Shown here piece by piece: positions 1 through 8,548 of a stretch of 64,000 bases of DNA (positions are counted from its first letter, which is position 1; the number at the start of each line of letters is the position of its first letter). The DNA is from CAVREM01 sp963728825 (lineage in GTDB: Bacteria > Acidobacteriota > Vicinamibacteria > Vicinamibacterales > CAVVIG01): the NCBI GenBank assembly GCA_963728825.1, contig CAVSLA010000004.1, positions 1,178,001 through 1,242,000 on the forward strand, in the 5' to 3' direction. The position numbers were made by a program, and so were the translations under genes. The notes below the pieces were generated by a model that worked only from the letters and a program-made list of their open reading frames with translations, was not told the DNA's origin and ran no database searches.

Positions 1-1
1 G

Positions 2-802
2 AGCATCGTCTTGCCGTTTGCACTGGGCTGGGCACTCGCGCACGTCTTGTACCCCCGGCTATCCGACCCGTCCGTCGCCTTTACGCCGTTCGCGATGTTT
101 CTCGGCGTCTCGATGTCCGTGACGGCGTTCCCGGTGCTGGCCCGCATCCTGCGGGATCGCGGCATCAGTCGCACGCGAATGGGCGGGATCGCGCTGGCCT
201 GCGCCGCGGTCGACGATGTGACGGCCTGGTGTCTGCTGGCGCTCGTTGTCAGCATCAGCGAGTTCGGCGACTGGGCGTCCGCGATTGCCAACATGCCCGC
301 CTTCATCGCCAGTCATCTCGGCCACTACGCGATCTTTGGTGCGTTTTTCCTCGGCGCGATCCTGCCTGGCCGGTCGCGGCTGGCGCCGGTTCTCCACGAT
401 CGGCTCGCGGGCGTCCTGGCCCTCCTGTTTCTGCCGGTCTTCTTTGCATTCAGCGGAGTGCGGACGGAAATCGGCCTCGTCCGAGGCGCAGCCGGCTGGC
501 TGCTGTGCGCCAGCATCATCGCGGTCGCCTGTCTCGGCAAGTTCGGCGGGAGTGTGGCGGCGGCGCGGATGCTCGGCATCGGGTGGCGTGATGCCGCTGC
601 CCTGGGTGTCCTGATGAACACGCGCGGCCTGGTCGAGCTGATCGTGCTCAACATCGGCCTGGATCTCGGGATCATCTCGCCGACGCTGTTTACCATGCTC
701 GTCATCATGGCGCTCGTCACGACTTTCATGACCAGCCCACTCATCCAGGTGCTGCTCAGGAAGGACCCGTGGCCGACGCATAGCCCCGACTCCTTGGACT
801 AG
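2..802 (+). CDS. Cation/proton antiporter, C-terminal part (partial)
   Basis: This is the 3' part of a polytopic inner-membrane antiporter of the CPA2 (Na+/H+ or K+/H+ exchanger) type; the frame is open to the left window edge, so the N-terminus is missing. Visible are repeated hydrophobic segments and the family-like stretch MSVTAFPVLARILRDRGI followed by ALACAAVDDVTAW, which carries the acidic pair expected in the ion-binding helix. The protein ends shortly after the last membrane segment, so no TrkA-N regulatory domain is fused, unlike the antiporter at 40319-42274. The exchanged ion cannot be told from sequence. Family assignment is firm. Confidence 0.85.
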   Translation, partial: SIVLPFALGWALAHVLYPRLSDPSVAFTPFAMFLGVSMSVTAFPVLARILRDRGISRTRMGGIALACAAVDDVTAWCLLALVVSISEFGDWASAIANMPAFIASHLGHYAIFGAFFLGAILPGRSRLAPVLHDRLAGVLALLFLPVFFAFSGVRTEIGLVRGAAGWLLCASIIAVACLGKFGGSVAAARMLGIGWRDAAALGVLMNTRGLVELIVLNIGLDLGIISPTLFTMLVIMALVTTFMTSPLIQVLLRKDPWPTHSPDSLD

Positions 803-812
803 AATCCCACCC

Positions 813-866
813 ATGAAGCGCCTGGTGGCCGTCGTGCTGGTCGGTTGGCCGGGCGCGCGCTCGTAG
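813..866 (+). pseudogene. 17-codon signal-peptide-like remnant ended by a hairpin repeat
   Basis: An ATG with a TAGAAT box just upstream opens the reading frame MKRLVAVVLVGWPGARS, which looks like the start of an exported protein. Its TAG stop is the GTAG that begins the hairpin repeat at 863-887. Nothing continues in another frame before the next gene at 902. It could be a gene whose body was lost and replaced by the repeat, a tiny leader peptide, or chance. No function is assigned. Confidence 0.3.
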
Positions 867-887
867 GGCGGGCCTCTTAGGCCCGCC
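863..887. repeat. GTAGG-type palindromic repeat, copy 1
   Basis: GTAG followed by an 8-bp perfect stem (GGCGGGCC, loop TCTTA, GGCCCGCC). The same design recurs at 17520-17620, 22302-22349, 22940-23010 and 37290-37316 with different but complementary stem bases. It lies between the antiporter and the gene at 902. Confidence 0.75.
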
Positions 888-901
888 TTCTGGAGGACGT
901 C

Positions 902-1906
902 ATGCGTATCTACATTGCTACCTGTGCGGCACTCGCTTTCGCAATGGCGGGCGTTCTGGCGCAGTCGTCCGGCAGTAAAGCGGCGCACCGGGAGGCCGCG
1001 AAGAAGGCCGCCGGTCAGGATCATCTCGGCCTGTACAACCGGATCTGTCCCGAGCCAGCGGCCACGCCGGCCCAGACGGCAGCTGCCGAAACAGCAGCGC
1101 GAGGCCGCGGCGCGGAGACGCCGGCCGGGGCCGCGCCGGCAGCGCGCCAGGTGCCACCGCGCGAGCGGTGGTACACCGAGCCGGTCAAGGTCTTCGACAA
1201 CCTCTATTTCGTCGGCACTCGCGAGCACGGCGCCTGGGCCGTGGTCGGATCCGAAGGGATCATCGTCATCGACGCGCTGTACGACTATGCGGTCGAGGAC
1301 GCGGTCGTCGGCGGGCTCAAGAAACTCGGTCTCGACCCGGCGCGCATCCGCTACGTGGTCGTCAGCCATGGCCACGGCGACCATCATGGCGGTGCCAAGC
1401 TGCTGCAGGATCGCTTCAACGCGCGGCTGGTGATGGGCGCAGACGATTGGGCACTTGTCGAACGCGACACCAGAAATCCCCGCCCCAAACGCGACATCGT
1501 CGCCACCGACGGGATGCAGCTGCGGGTCGGCGATGCGTCCGTGACGCTCCATCTGACACCGGGCCATACGCTTGGCACGATCTCGACGCTGGTGCCGGTG
1601 AAGGACGGCGGTCGCAATCACGTCGCGGCCGCATGGGGAGGGACGGCGTTCAGCGCGACGACGCCTCGCGAGCAGGTCAATCTCTACGTCAACTCGGCGA
1701 CGCGCTTTCGCGATCTGGCAGCCAAGGCCGGCGCCGACGTGATCATTGCGAACCACACGCTGTTCGACGGCACGCGCGCGAAGACCGAGGCTCTCGCGAA
1801 GCGTGCGGCTGGTAGTCCTCATCCGTATGTGGTCGGCAAAGACGGAGTCGGCCGCTATCTCACCGTGGCCGAGGAGTGCGCGAGGGCAGAACTGGCGGGA
1901 TCCTGA
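902..1906 (+). CDS. Secreted metallo-beta-lactamase-fold hydrolase
   Basis: A 334-residue exported protein. A signal peptide spans roughly residues 1-20, ending near MAGVLAQ, followed by an Ala-rich linker to about residue 85. The metallo-beta-lactamase fold then follows, with the zinc motif SHGHGDHHGG (HxHxDH) near residue 155 and a later TPGHTLGT histidine motif. The family hydrolyses diverse esters, lactams and thioesters, and the substrate here is unknown. The start is supported by GGAGG about 6 nt upstream. A second, different member of the superfamily lies at 59606-60529. It is convergent with the gene at 2029, with a complementary repeat tract between them. Confidence 0.85.
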   Translation: MRIYIATCAALAFAMAGVLAQSSGSKAAHREAAKKAAGQDHLGLYNRICPEPAATPAQTAAAETAARGRGAETPAGAAPAARQVPPRERWYTEPVKVFDNLYFVGTREHGAWAVVGSEGIIVIDALYDYAVEDAVVGGLKKLGLDPARIRYVVVSHGHGDHHGGAKLLQDRFNARLVMGADDWALVERDTRNPRPKRDIVATDGMQLRVGDASVTLHLTPGHTLGTISTLVPVKDGGRNHVAAAWGGTAFSATTPREQVNLYVNSATRFRDLAAKAGADVIIANHTLFDGTRAKTEALAKRAAGSPHPYVVGKDGVGRYLTVAEECARAELAGS

Positions 1907-1914
1907 TGACTGCG

Positions 1915-2026
1915 AGATTTGAGGATTTCAGGATTTCAGGATCTCAGGATTTGATTTGAGGAACCCGGAAATCCTCAGATCCTCAGATCCTCAGATCCTC
2001 AGATCCTCAGATCCTGAAATCTCAGG
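1915..2026. repeat. Complementary low-complexity tract (GGATTTCA / CTCAGATC)
   Basis: The left half is built of GAGGATTTCAGGATTTCAGG-like units. The right half has about five tandem CTCAGATC octamers and ends CCTGAAATCTCAG. The halves are complementary, so the tract can fold into a long imperfect hairpin. It sits exactly between the convergent genes ending at 1906 and 2029 and could serve as a two-way terminator. Related tracts are at 39055-39163 and 40272-40306. Confidence 0.75.
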
Positions 2027-2028
2027 GA

Positions 2029-2478
2029 TCATTTATCGAGAGCAGTGAGGTCGATGGACGCGTCGTCGATCTGGATGCTCCTGGCTTTCGTGCCGGTCGG
2101 GACGCGGAACGGAATCGCGCAGGAGAACTGCGGAGTCTTTCCCACATCGACGAGCGACACGGCGGTGTTGTAGGTCTTGCCGGCCGCGTCGGTCAGGACC
2201 GGCCGCCGGAACGTGGTCGGCTTGAAGGCTGGCAGCACCTTGAAGTTGAGCGTGACGATGGCGAACTCTTCGCCGGGCTTGGCTGTCGAACCAACCGTGT
2301 TCGCCCCAGGCGGACAGTCTTTGAGTGAAGCTTTCGGGGTGTGCTCGACGCCGCTCGCCGAAATCTCGAGCCCTCGGACGGACTTCGCTGCCCCGCCCTG
2401 GGCGGCAAGCACTGGAAAGAAAAGGGGCGACCCCACCAGGGTCGCCCCACAGATTGTCGCAGACAGGAACCGTCGCAT
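2029..2478 (-). CDS. Small secreted protein of unknown function
   Basis: 149 residues. A signal peptide covers about residues 1-25 (hydrophobic run ending VLAAQ). The mature part looks like an all-beta domain with alternating hydrophobics, KPGEEFAIVTLNFKV and FRVPTGTKARSIQIDD. The pattern recalls DUF4352-type immunoglobulin-like extracellular domains, but I cannot confirm this. Two cysteines may form a disulphide. It starts 3 nt after the stop of the HD-type gene at 2482-3333, so the two are probably co-transcribed. Confidence 0.65.
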   Translation of the reverse strand: MRRFLSATICGATLVGSPLFFPVLAAQGGAAKSVRGLEISASGVEHTPKASLKDCPPGANTVGSTAKPGEEFAIVTLNFKVLPAFKPTTFRRPVLTDAAGKTYNTAVSLVDVGKTPQFSCAIPFRVPTGTKARSIQIDDASIDLTALDK

Positions 2479-2481
2479 GCT

Positions 2482-3333
2482 CTAGAGAGGCGCGTCCGGA
2501 TTCGCCAGCGTCCGCCACATGTGAGCCACCGGGCTGTTGTCGTTGCCGAGCCCTTCTTTCGGCTGCTTGAAGTGGCGGCCGACGATGTCGATGAAGGGAT
2601 CGATGCTGACGACGGCGTTGGGGTCGAACGAGTAGAGATCGTTGACCGTCACGAGCCGTGGCTCCATGTACCACTTGTGGTTGCGCAGCATCTTGTAGGC
2701 GGCCTGGATGTGCGGCGGCGGCACGTAGTCGATGCCGAACGTCCGGTGGTACGAATCGGGGTATTCGTAGCCCGCTTCCTCGTCGGCGAAAAAGCGCAGC
2801 GTCTGGTGATAGCGGATCGCGAAGCTGGTCTTCTCGGGGACGTACGGTTCGAACATCTGCGCGCCCCACCAGCCGTGGTCGACGTGCATCAGGTTCAAGG
2901 CCACGTCATGGAGCAGGCAGGCGAGGATGATCTCGTCCTTCATGCCGGTCTTGAGCGCACGCGTCGCGCTTTGCAGCACGTGGTTGGCCGGCTGGAATCG
3001 GAGACGGAAGAAGTCGAGGATGGTCGGCTTCTCCGGCATCTTCTCGAGCCGCCGGACGTTGGAGCGTCCGTTGCCGAAGATGTTGCCGGCGCCGCGCCGA
3101 GTGGTGCGCGTTTCGATCTGTGCTTCGAGCTCGGCCACCGTCGGGAACGGGCGGTCCTGACCAGTTTGTGCCCCGCCGCCACGACCCTGCGCGGCAGCCA
3201 GCTCGTTCAAGCGGTTCTCCGCGTAGTGCTCGAGCGCTTCGGCGCGCTCCTCGTGACCCATCGCAGCGACCGCCGCCGCGCCCCCGAGGCTCGCGATGAA
3301 CGCACGGCGATCGACGACATCGAGCAAGCCCAT
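2482..3333 (-). CDS. HD-domain-like protein with N-terminal export signal
   Basis: 283 residues. The N-terminus, with DRRAFIASLGG and an Ala-rich stretch, looks like a Tat signal although the second Arg is followed by Ala. The core holds an HD-type metal motif within LLHDVALNLMHVDHGWW (about residues 137-153), preceded by NHVLQSATRALKTG and followed by conserved aromatic segments. HD proteins are usually metal-dependent phosphohydrolases or oxygenases; the reaction here is unknown. GGAGG lies upstream of the ATG. The gene is the downstream neighbour of the barrel gene at 5004-5546, from which an insertion sequence now separates it. Confidence 0.6.
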   Translation of the reverse strand: MGLLDVVDRRAFIASLGGAAAVAAMGHEERAEALEHYAENRLNELAAAQGRGGGAQTGQDRPFPTVAELEAQIETRTTRRGAGNIFGNGRSNVRRLEKMPEKPTILDFFRLRFQPANHVLQSATRALKTGMKDEIILACLLHDVALNLMHVDHGWWGAQMFEPYVPEKTSFAIRYHQTLRFFADEEAGYEYPDSYHRTFGIDYVPPPHIQAAYKMLRNHKWYMEPRLVTVNDLYSFDPNAVVSIDPFIDIVGRHFKQPKEGLGNDNSPVAHMWRTLANPDAPL

Positions 3334-3382
3334 AGCCGTCCTCCTGCAGGCCTGACATTACGCTTCCCACTCAAACGAGTCA

Positions 3383-3399
3383 ATACAGCAGGCAAAAAT
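3383..3399. repeat. Left 17-bp direct repeat flanking the IS
   Basis: ATACAGCAGGCAAAAAT occurs here and again at 4985-5001, directly outside the two ends of the insertion sequence. It is best explained as a target-site duplication. One base is ambiguous, because an end reading TGT...ACA would give a 16-bp duplication. Confidence 0.8.
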
Positions 3400-4984
3400 T
3401 TGTCAAGACTCGTTAGAAATGTCCCCGTTCTTAACTCGTTAGAAATGTCCCCTGGTTGATGATGCCTGTGGTAGCTGTGGAAAACTGTTCTGTAGTTTTC
3501 CAACGAGCGGTGGGCGCGTGTTGTTCGCGTCCACGGCTCGGGCAGCTTCCACAGGCGGTTCACGGTTGCACGCGTTCCCACGCCCGACGGGCCTTGGTCA
3601 GATCGCGGCCGGCGACGTATTGCTCCACGGCCTGATGTCGCCACGGGTGATCGTCGCAGACGCGGCGCGGCTTCAGCCGAATCACGGGCGGACGGTCTGG
3701 TCGGCTTTGGACAGCCCGCGGCGGCACGGCGTCGGTCTGCGGCCGCGGTTGGACTTCGGTCCAGTGCATCGCGCGATCGCGATAGCGAATTTCCAACTGG
3801 CCCTCGCTGGTCTCGTAGACGAGCACCGTGCTGCGCGCCGGCGGCCGCCCACTCTGCCGCTCGAGCTGCAGCAGCCGATTGTCGTACTGCACCACCCAGT
3901 CGTTGGAGACCATGCGTTTCTGCTCGAGCCGGAAGACCTGGTCCAACGATACGCGTCGCGGGACCGCCAGGTGGAAGTCCTCTGCCGAGGCCGGCGCCTG
4001 CGCGAAGCGCTGATTGTGGTCGGCCCAGTATTCGGCGTCGAGAAACGCATTCGCCGCGTCGACCTCGGCGATGCGTTTCCGCCGCAGTTTCTTCACCAAG
4101 CGGTCTTGATGGGTCCCATGGTTGCGCTCGATCCGTCCCTTGGCCTGGGGCGAGCTCGCCGGAATGATCTTGATGCCCAGTGCCGCGCACATCCGGCCGA
4201 ACTGGGTCAACGGCTCGGCGCCCGTCTCCCGCTCCTCCTGATTGGGCCGGCGCACATATACATTCTTCCAATCGGTGTAGAGCGCCCGCGGAATCCCGTA
4301 GCGCGCAATCCACGCACGCAGGATCCCCACCGCTGCCCAAATGGTCTCCTGCGCGCCGAACCGTCCCAGGCTCCGGCCGGTCGCGTCGTCCACCAGCGTC
4401 AGCAAACAGCTCTGCGGACCGCGATCTTCAAACCAGGGATGAAAGCTGCCATCGAGTTGCACCAGCTCACCGAAGTGCGCCATGCGGGCGCGACGACGGC
4501 GATGCGGGCTGCGCTTGCGCGCCCGGCTCCACAGCCCGGCCGCCAACATCCACCGCCGCAGCGTTTCGTGGTCGATCGTGATGCCGTCTTCACTCGCCAG
4601 GTGCTCGGCAGCGAGCGTCGGCCCGAATCGCTCGTCTACGCCCCCGCTATATTTCTCGCGAATCAGCGCCAGCACCCGTCGCTGCGTCCGCGCGTCCGTC
4701 GCCCGATTCGAGGCGCGGCCGGCGCTCCGATGTTTCAGCCCCTTCGCACCCTCGACGCGGTAGCGCCGGTACAAGCGCTTCGCCTGCCGGTAGCTCACCT
4801 CCATCAACCGGGCCGCCGATCCCAACTTCAAGGTCCCCGCGGCGACGCGCGCCAAGACGCCCGCCCGCCGCAGCTCTGTCATACTCATCGCCGTCCGCCC
4901 CAATCCTCGACCTCCTCAGAGGTCGTAAGCTTAGGGGGACATTTCTAACGAGTCCGCGAGGGGACACTATCAAAGAGTCTCAAC
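3400..4984 (-). mobile_element. IS1202/ISNCY-type insertion sequence with doubled ends
   Basis: About 1585 bp, flanked by a 17-bp direct repeat. Each end carries two tandem copies of a 19-20 bp sequence. On the left, GACTCGTTAGAAATGTCCCC is at 3407-3426 and ACTCGTTAGAAATGTCCCC at 3434-3452. On the right the inner copy is perfect (4935-4953) and the outer copy (4960-4979) matches at 15 of 20 positions. One transposase gene is inside. From memory, the IS1202 group makes unusually long target duplications, with one subgroup in the 15-18 bp range, which fits. The element lies between two tandem minus-strand genes. Confidence 0.8.
3560..4903 (-). CDS. DDE transposase, IS1202/ISNCY type
   Basis: 447 residues. 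An N-terminal helix-turn-helix (about residues 10-55, KLGSAARLMEVSYRQAKRLY) is followed by a second DNA-binding region and a DDE/RNase H core. Likely catalytic residues are the Asp of VQLDGSFHPWF, the Asp of ALYTDWKNVY and the Glu of SPQAKGRIERNHGTHQDRL. The reading frame is intact, with no stops or shifts, so the element may be active. The first ATG was chosen; an in-frame ATG four codons in (4891) is also possible. The C-terminal basic tail overlaps no other gene. Family recall is from sequence pattern and is not database-checked. Confidence 0.85.
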   Translation of the reverse strand: MGRTAMSMTELRRAGVLARVAAGTLKLGSAARLMEVSYRQAKRLYRRYRVEGAKGLKHRSAGRASNRATDARTQRRVLALIREKYSGGVDERFGPTLAAEHLASEDGITIDHETLRRWMLAAGLWSRARKRSPHRRRRARMAHFGELVQLDGSFHPWFEDRGPQSCLLTLVDDATGRSLGRFGAQETIWAAVGILRAWIARYGIPRALYTDWKNVYVRRPNQEERETGAEPLTQFGRMCAALGIKIIPASSPQAKGRIERNHGTHQDRLVKKLRRKRIAEVDAANAFLDAEYWADHNQRFAQAPASAEDFHLAVPRRVSLDQVFRLEQKRMVSNDWVVQYDNRLLQLERQSGRPPARSTVLVYETSEGQLEIRYRDRAMHWTEVQPRPQTDAVPPRAVQSRPDRPPVIRLKPRRVCDDHPWRHQAVEQYVAGRDLTKARRAWERVQP

Positions 4985-5001
4985 ATACAGCAGGCAAAAA
5001 T
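4985..5001. repeat. Right 17-bp direct repeat flanking the IS
   Basis: Second copy of ATACAGCAGGCAAAAAT, identical to 3383-3399. It ends 2 nt before the stop codon of the barrel gene, so the insertion spared that coding sequence. Confidence 0.8.
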
Positions 5002-5003
5002 CA

Positions 5004-5546
5004 TCATCTGAGCGAGAATCGCGCGCCGAGAACGATCCGGAACTGATTGTCGGTGTCGCCTTCGAAGAACACCGGTCGCAGGTCCGCCTGTCCCACGACA
5101 CCCCAACGCGCGCCGACCGGAATGTAAACGCCTCCACCGAGCTGCAGCATGAAGGCGGTATCGGAATCGTCGAACGTGCCGCCGCCGTCGGCGGGTATCT
5201 CCGCGGACGTGACCTCGGCGCCCGCAAGCGCTTGCACGAACGGCCGGACGCGTTGGCCTACCCAGCTCCATCGGACGCCGCCCCCGAAGTGATAAATGGT
5301 TGCCTTGACCGGGTCGTCGCCCGAGGAGCCCTGATAACCCAGTCCGAACTCACCGACGATCCCGAGCTGGTCGGTCATCGGCGCTTCAAAATCGAGGTTG
5401 AAGCCCGCGTTCACCCAGTTGTCCGGCAGGTGAAGCATCTGATAGCCGACGCCCAAGCTGGGCGTCTGAGCCCACGCCGACCCCGCAAATCCAATTACTG
5501 CGATCAACGTGATCCAAAAGCCCGTTCGCGTCATCGATTTCCGCAT
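5004..5546 (-). CDS. Outer-membrane beta-barrel protein
   Basis: 180 residues from the chosen ATG, which has AGGAGG about 9 nt upstream; the open frame extends 46 codons further but lacks a signal there. A signal peptide ends at SAWAQ. The mature part alternates hydrophobic and polar residues with Gly and aromatic girdles, for example WVNAGFNLDFEAPMTDQLG and GGGVRWSWVGQRVRPFV. It ends FRIVLGARFSLR, as expected of an eight-strand OmpA/OmpW-like barrel. Role unknown. It is divergent from the DUF6351 gene and was probably upstream in the same operon as the HD-type gene before the IS landed. Confidence 0.75.
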   Translation of the reverse strand: MRKSMTRTGFWITLIAVIGFAGSAWAQTPSLGVGYQMLHLPDNWVNAGFNLDFEAPMTDQLGIVGEFGLGYQGSSGDDPVKATIYHFGGGVRWSWVGQRVRPFVQALAGAEVTSAEIPADGGGTFDDSDTAFMLQLGGGVYIPVGARWGVVGQADLRPVFFEGDTDNQFRIVLGARFSLR

Positions 5547-5628
5547 GCAATTCGCCTCCTGCGGCAATGTCCTCGCAATGTCTGCGCCGCGAGCATGCTC
5601 AGGTAGAATCCCGTCAGCAGGAGGACGC

Positions 5629-7782
5629 ATGAGGACGAGCGTAATCACGCTGCTGGCCGCCGCATCGTTGGGTGTCATTCCCACGGCATCGGTGATGTTG
5701 ACTGCCGCTCAGGGGCGCGCCGGTGATGGACGACTGGGCGTGACGATCGTCTCCGGCCGTCCGGACATGATTACCGGTGGGGATGCGGTGGTCCGGATCA
5801 CAGGAGCGTCCGCATGGAGCGATCTTGCCGTCACAGTGAACGGCAAGCCCGCGCGATTCCACCAGTTCGGCTACGTCGACGGCGCCCCGACGGCCTTGAT
5901 CAAAGATCTGCCGATCGGAAAGAGCACCCTCGCGGCAAGAGGCCCCGCCGGCACGACGACGCTCGAACTCGTCAACTATCCGATCACTGGCCCGGTGTTC
6001 TCGGGACCGCACCAGAAACCCTTCGTCTGCCAGACCGAAGGCTGGCGGCTCGGTCCACCGCAGGACGAGCACTGCAGCGCGCCAACGAAGGTCGAGTGGC
6101 AATACAAGTCGACGATGCCTGTGGAAGGCCGTGGACAGAGCACCTTCAAGGCATTCGATGCTTCCGCCGCCAGGCCCGCTGATCTCGCGAAAACAACCGT
6201 CAACGGCCGCGAGGTGCCCTACATCGTCCGTCTCGAGAGCGGCACGATCAATCGCGCCGTGTACCAGATTGCCTATCTGCACGATCCAGCCGCTGCAGCC
6301 GCGACGGCGGCGTTCGTCCCGCCGCCCAACTGGAATGGCCGGCTCGTCTACACGTTCGGCGGCAGCTGCATGGCCGGCTTCGTCCAGGGCGCGAACTCCG
6401 GCGGTGTGATGAACGATCTGCACCTGTCGCGGGGCTACGCCGTCGCCTCGTCGTCATTGAACGTATTCGGCAACATCTGCAACGGCGTGGTGTCGGCCGA
6501 AACGCTGATGATGGTCAAAGAGCGGTTCATCGAGACGGTCGGCGTGCCGAAGCACACCATCGGGTGGGGTGGATCGGGCGGCGCGATGGCCCAGTACACC
6601 ATCGCGCAGAACTATCCCGGGCTCCTCGACGGCATCATTCCATCGGCGACGTTTCCTGACGCCGTGACGTATTTCATCAACAGCGAAGACTGCCGCCTCG
6701 TGCTGCGTCCGTATCTGAACAAGACCGGCCTCTCGGAAGAACAGAAGCGCGCGATCGGAGGATTCTCCACCTGGGGAACGTGCGACCAGTCGTATGCCAA
6801 TCGTCCTGGCCGGCTCAATCCAATCGACTGCGATGCAGATATTCCGAAGGAGCTTCGCTACGACCCCGTGACGAACCCGCAAGGCGCGCGCTGCTCGATT
6901 TACGACGGGATGGTCACGATCTTCGGCCGCGACGCGCAGACCGGCTTCGCTCGACGCCCGCACGATAACGTCGGCGTCCAATACGGGCTCGGTGCGCTGA
7001 ACGCAGGTGTCATTACCAAAGACGACTTCCTCGAGCTGAACGAGAAGGTCGGGGGCTACGATATCGATACGAAGTGGCAGGCGGGGCGCACGGCTGGCGA
7101 TCCGGCAGCGATCAGGATCGCCTACGAATCCGGCCAGACGATGATGGGGGTGGGCGGCTTGCAGGAGACGCCGATCATCGACGCGCGGAACTACATCGAT
7201 CCGACCGGCGACTTCCACGAGAGCTATCACTCGTTCAAGGCCCGGGCACGGCTGATCAAGGCCAATGGCCACGCCAACAACCAGGTCATGCTGCGCGCCC
7301 AGGGGCCGGCGTTCACGCGCATCCAGGGCGAGTACCTGGCACAGATGGATAAATGGCTCGAGGCGATCGCCGCGGACACCTCGAACCTGTCACGCGCCGA
7401 GAAGATCGTGCGCGCGAAGCCGGCCGACCTGGTCGATGCGTGCTGGACGCCGGACGGCAAGAAGATCGTCGAGCAGGCGGTTTACGGCCAGGACAGCGAA
7501 TGTAATCGCCTGTATCCGCCGCACTCCGCGCCGCGTCTCGAGGCTGGCGCGCCGCTGGCCGACGATATCTGGAAATGCCAGCTGAAGCCGATCGACCCGA
7601 ACGATTATCGCGTGACGTTCACTGACGCCGAAAAGGCGCGGCTGCAGAAGACCTTCCCAGGCGGCGTGTGCGATTGGAGCAAGCCCAGCGTCGCCAGCGC
7701 TGCGTTCAAGGGAACCTGGCTTCGGGTACTGAAAAAGCGTAGGGCTAAGGGCTCGAGGGCTCAGGCTAGCATTCGCGGGTGA
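5629..7782 (+). CDS. Secreted DUF6351-family alpha/beta hydrolase-like protein
   Basis: 717 residues from an ATG with GGAGG at the right distance; a TAGAAT box lies about 20 nt upstream. A signal peptide covers roughly residues 1-27. An N-terminal immunoglobulin-like portion (VVRITGASAWSDLAVTVNG) precedes a large alpha/beta hydrolase-like region. The probable nucleophile elbow is GWGGSGGAMAQYTIAQNYPG near residue 313, and many cysteines suggest disulphides in the periplasm. The family resembles tannase-like esterases in layout, but its reaction is not established. The last dozen codons read through a GGGCTAAGGGCT-like repeat, so the C-terminal tail may be recently acquired. Confidence 0.75.
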   Translation: MRTSVITLLAAASLGVIPTASVMLTAAQGRAGDGRLGVTIVSGRPDMITGGDAVVRITGASAWSDLAVTVNGKPARFHQFGYVDGAPTALIKDLPIGKSTLAARGPAGTTTLELVNYPITGPVFSGPHQKPFVCQTEGWRLGPPQDEHCSAPTKVEWQYKSTMPVEGRGQSTFKAFDASAARPADLAKTTVNGREVPYIVRLESGTINRAVYQIAYLHDPAAAAATAAFVPPPNWNGRLVYTFGGSCMAGFVQGANSGGVMNDLHLSRGYAVASSSLNVFGNICNGVVSAETLMMVKERFIETVGVPKHTIGWGGSGGAMAQYTIAQNYPGLLDGIIPSATFPDAVTYFINSEDCRLVLRPYLNKTGLSEEQKRAIGGFSTWGTCDQSYANRPGRLNPIDCDADIPKELRYDPVTNPQGARCSIYDGMVTIFGRDAQTGFARRPHDNVGVQYGLGALNAGVITKDDFLELNEKVGGYDIDTKWQAGRTAGDPAAIRIAYESGQTMMGVGGLQETPIIDARNYIDPTGDFHESYHSFKARARLIKANGHANNQVMLRAQGPAFTRIQGEYLAQMDKWLEAIAADTSNLSRAEKIVRAKPADLVDACWTPDGKKIVEQAVYGQDSECNRLYPPHSAPRLEAGAPLADDIWKCQLKPIDPNDYRVTFTDAEKARLQKTFPGGVCDWSKPSVASAAFKGTWLRVLKKRRAKGSRAQASIRG

Positions 7783-7802
7783 TCGAGCCGATAAACCCCC
7801 TG

Positions 7803-8036
7803 ATGGCTACCTGTCCACGCTGCATGGGGCCGCTCACCGAGAATCATCGGTGTCCGCGCGGCCGGTTCAGCCGAATCGGGGACGCGCTGACGACAGTCCT
7901 GGTCGGCGCGATCGTGGGAGGTTTACTGCCGATCCTGTTCAGCGCCGACCCACCGTTCGCGCTGGTGCTCGCTGCGGCAGCATTGGGCGCTGTCCTTGCG
8001 AACGCCATCCGGCAGGCGATGGGCCCTCATTTCTGA
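7803..8036 (+). CDS. Small zinc-ribbon membrane protein
   Basis: 77 residues. The N-terminus MATCPRCMGPLTENHRCPRG carries a CxxC plus one further Cys and a His, suggesting a small zinc ribbon. Two hydrophobic helices follow (TTVLVGAIVGGLLPILF and ALVLAAAALGAVLANAI). A GTG at 7779, overlapping the previous stop, is an alternative start giving 85 residues. Neither start has a strong ribosome site. Function unknown. Confidence 0.55.
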   Translation: MATCPRCMGPLTENHRCPRGRFSRIGDALTTVLVGAIVGGLLPILFSADPPFALVLAAAALGAVLANAIRQAMGPHF

Positions 8037-8046
8037 CCGCCAGCTG

Positions 8047-8427
8047 CTAGGCGCAATATCTCCGAACCACGGCCAGCAGCACATCCAGATCGATCGGTTT
8101 GGTGAGCGTCGCCACAGCCCCGAGTGTTGCGGCGCGTTCCTGAGCGTCGATCGCACCGGACATGATCGCAATCGGGACACCGGCGACGATCGGATCGCCC
8201 AGTTGGGCACGACGAAACTCGTTTCCTCCGAGACGGGGCATCTTCAAATCCAGGAGGACGAGGCAGGGCACATCAGGGGCGCGGTGACGGACAGACCGCA
8301 GCAGATGCAGCGCTTCGAGGCCGTCTTCAGCCCCGACCACATAGAACCCCTCCGTCGTGAGAAGGGTCGTCAGCATTTCGCGCGTGTCGGGATCGTCTTC
8401 GACGATCAGGACGTTCCCGGAGGCCAT
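8047..8427 (-). CDS. Single-domain response regulator (receiver only)
   Basis: 126 residues forming one CheY-like receiver domain. The acidic pocket is VEDD near residue 11, the phospho-acceptor is the Asp of LVLLDLKMPRLGG, the Ser is in AIMSGA, and the Lys is in LTKPID. There is no output domain, so it probably passes phosphate to a partner or acts by protein contact. It is the last gene of the minus-strand run starting at 17325, 121 nt after the DedA-like gene, so membership of that operon is possible. Confidence 0.85.
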   Translation of the reverse strand: MASGNVLIVEDDPDTREMLTTLLTTEGFYVVGAEDGLEALHLLRSVRHRAPDVPCLVLLDLKMPRLGGNEFRRAQLGDPIVAGVPIAIMSGAIDAQERAATLGAVATLTKPIDLDVLLAVVRRYCA

Positions 8428-8548
8428 GTCCCGGCTCCTGCATCCAAGTCCCGTGCCGACTCGACGGTACGCATTTTAGCCCAGGGTTTGGCATGGATCA
8501 CGACGAGAGTGTCGGGATTCAACGCGCCGTCGGTCGAGTCTGATGCGG

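Noticed and set aside
59..1822. 587-codon minus-strand frame opposite the antiporter and metallo-hydrolase genes
   Set aside because: Arg/Ala/Gly-rich antisense sequence without domains, overlapping two well-supported genes; typical of GC-rich DNA.
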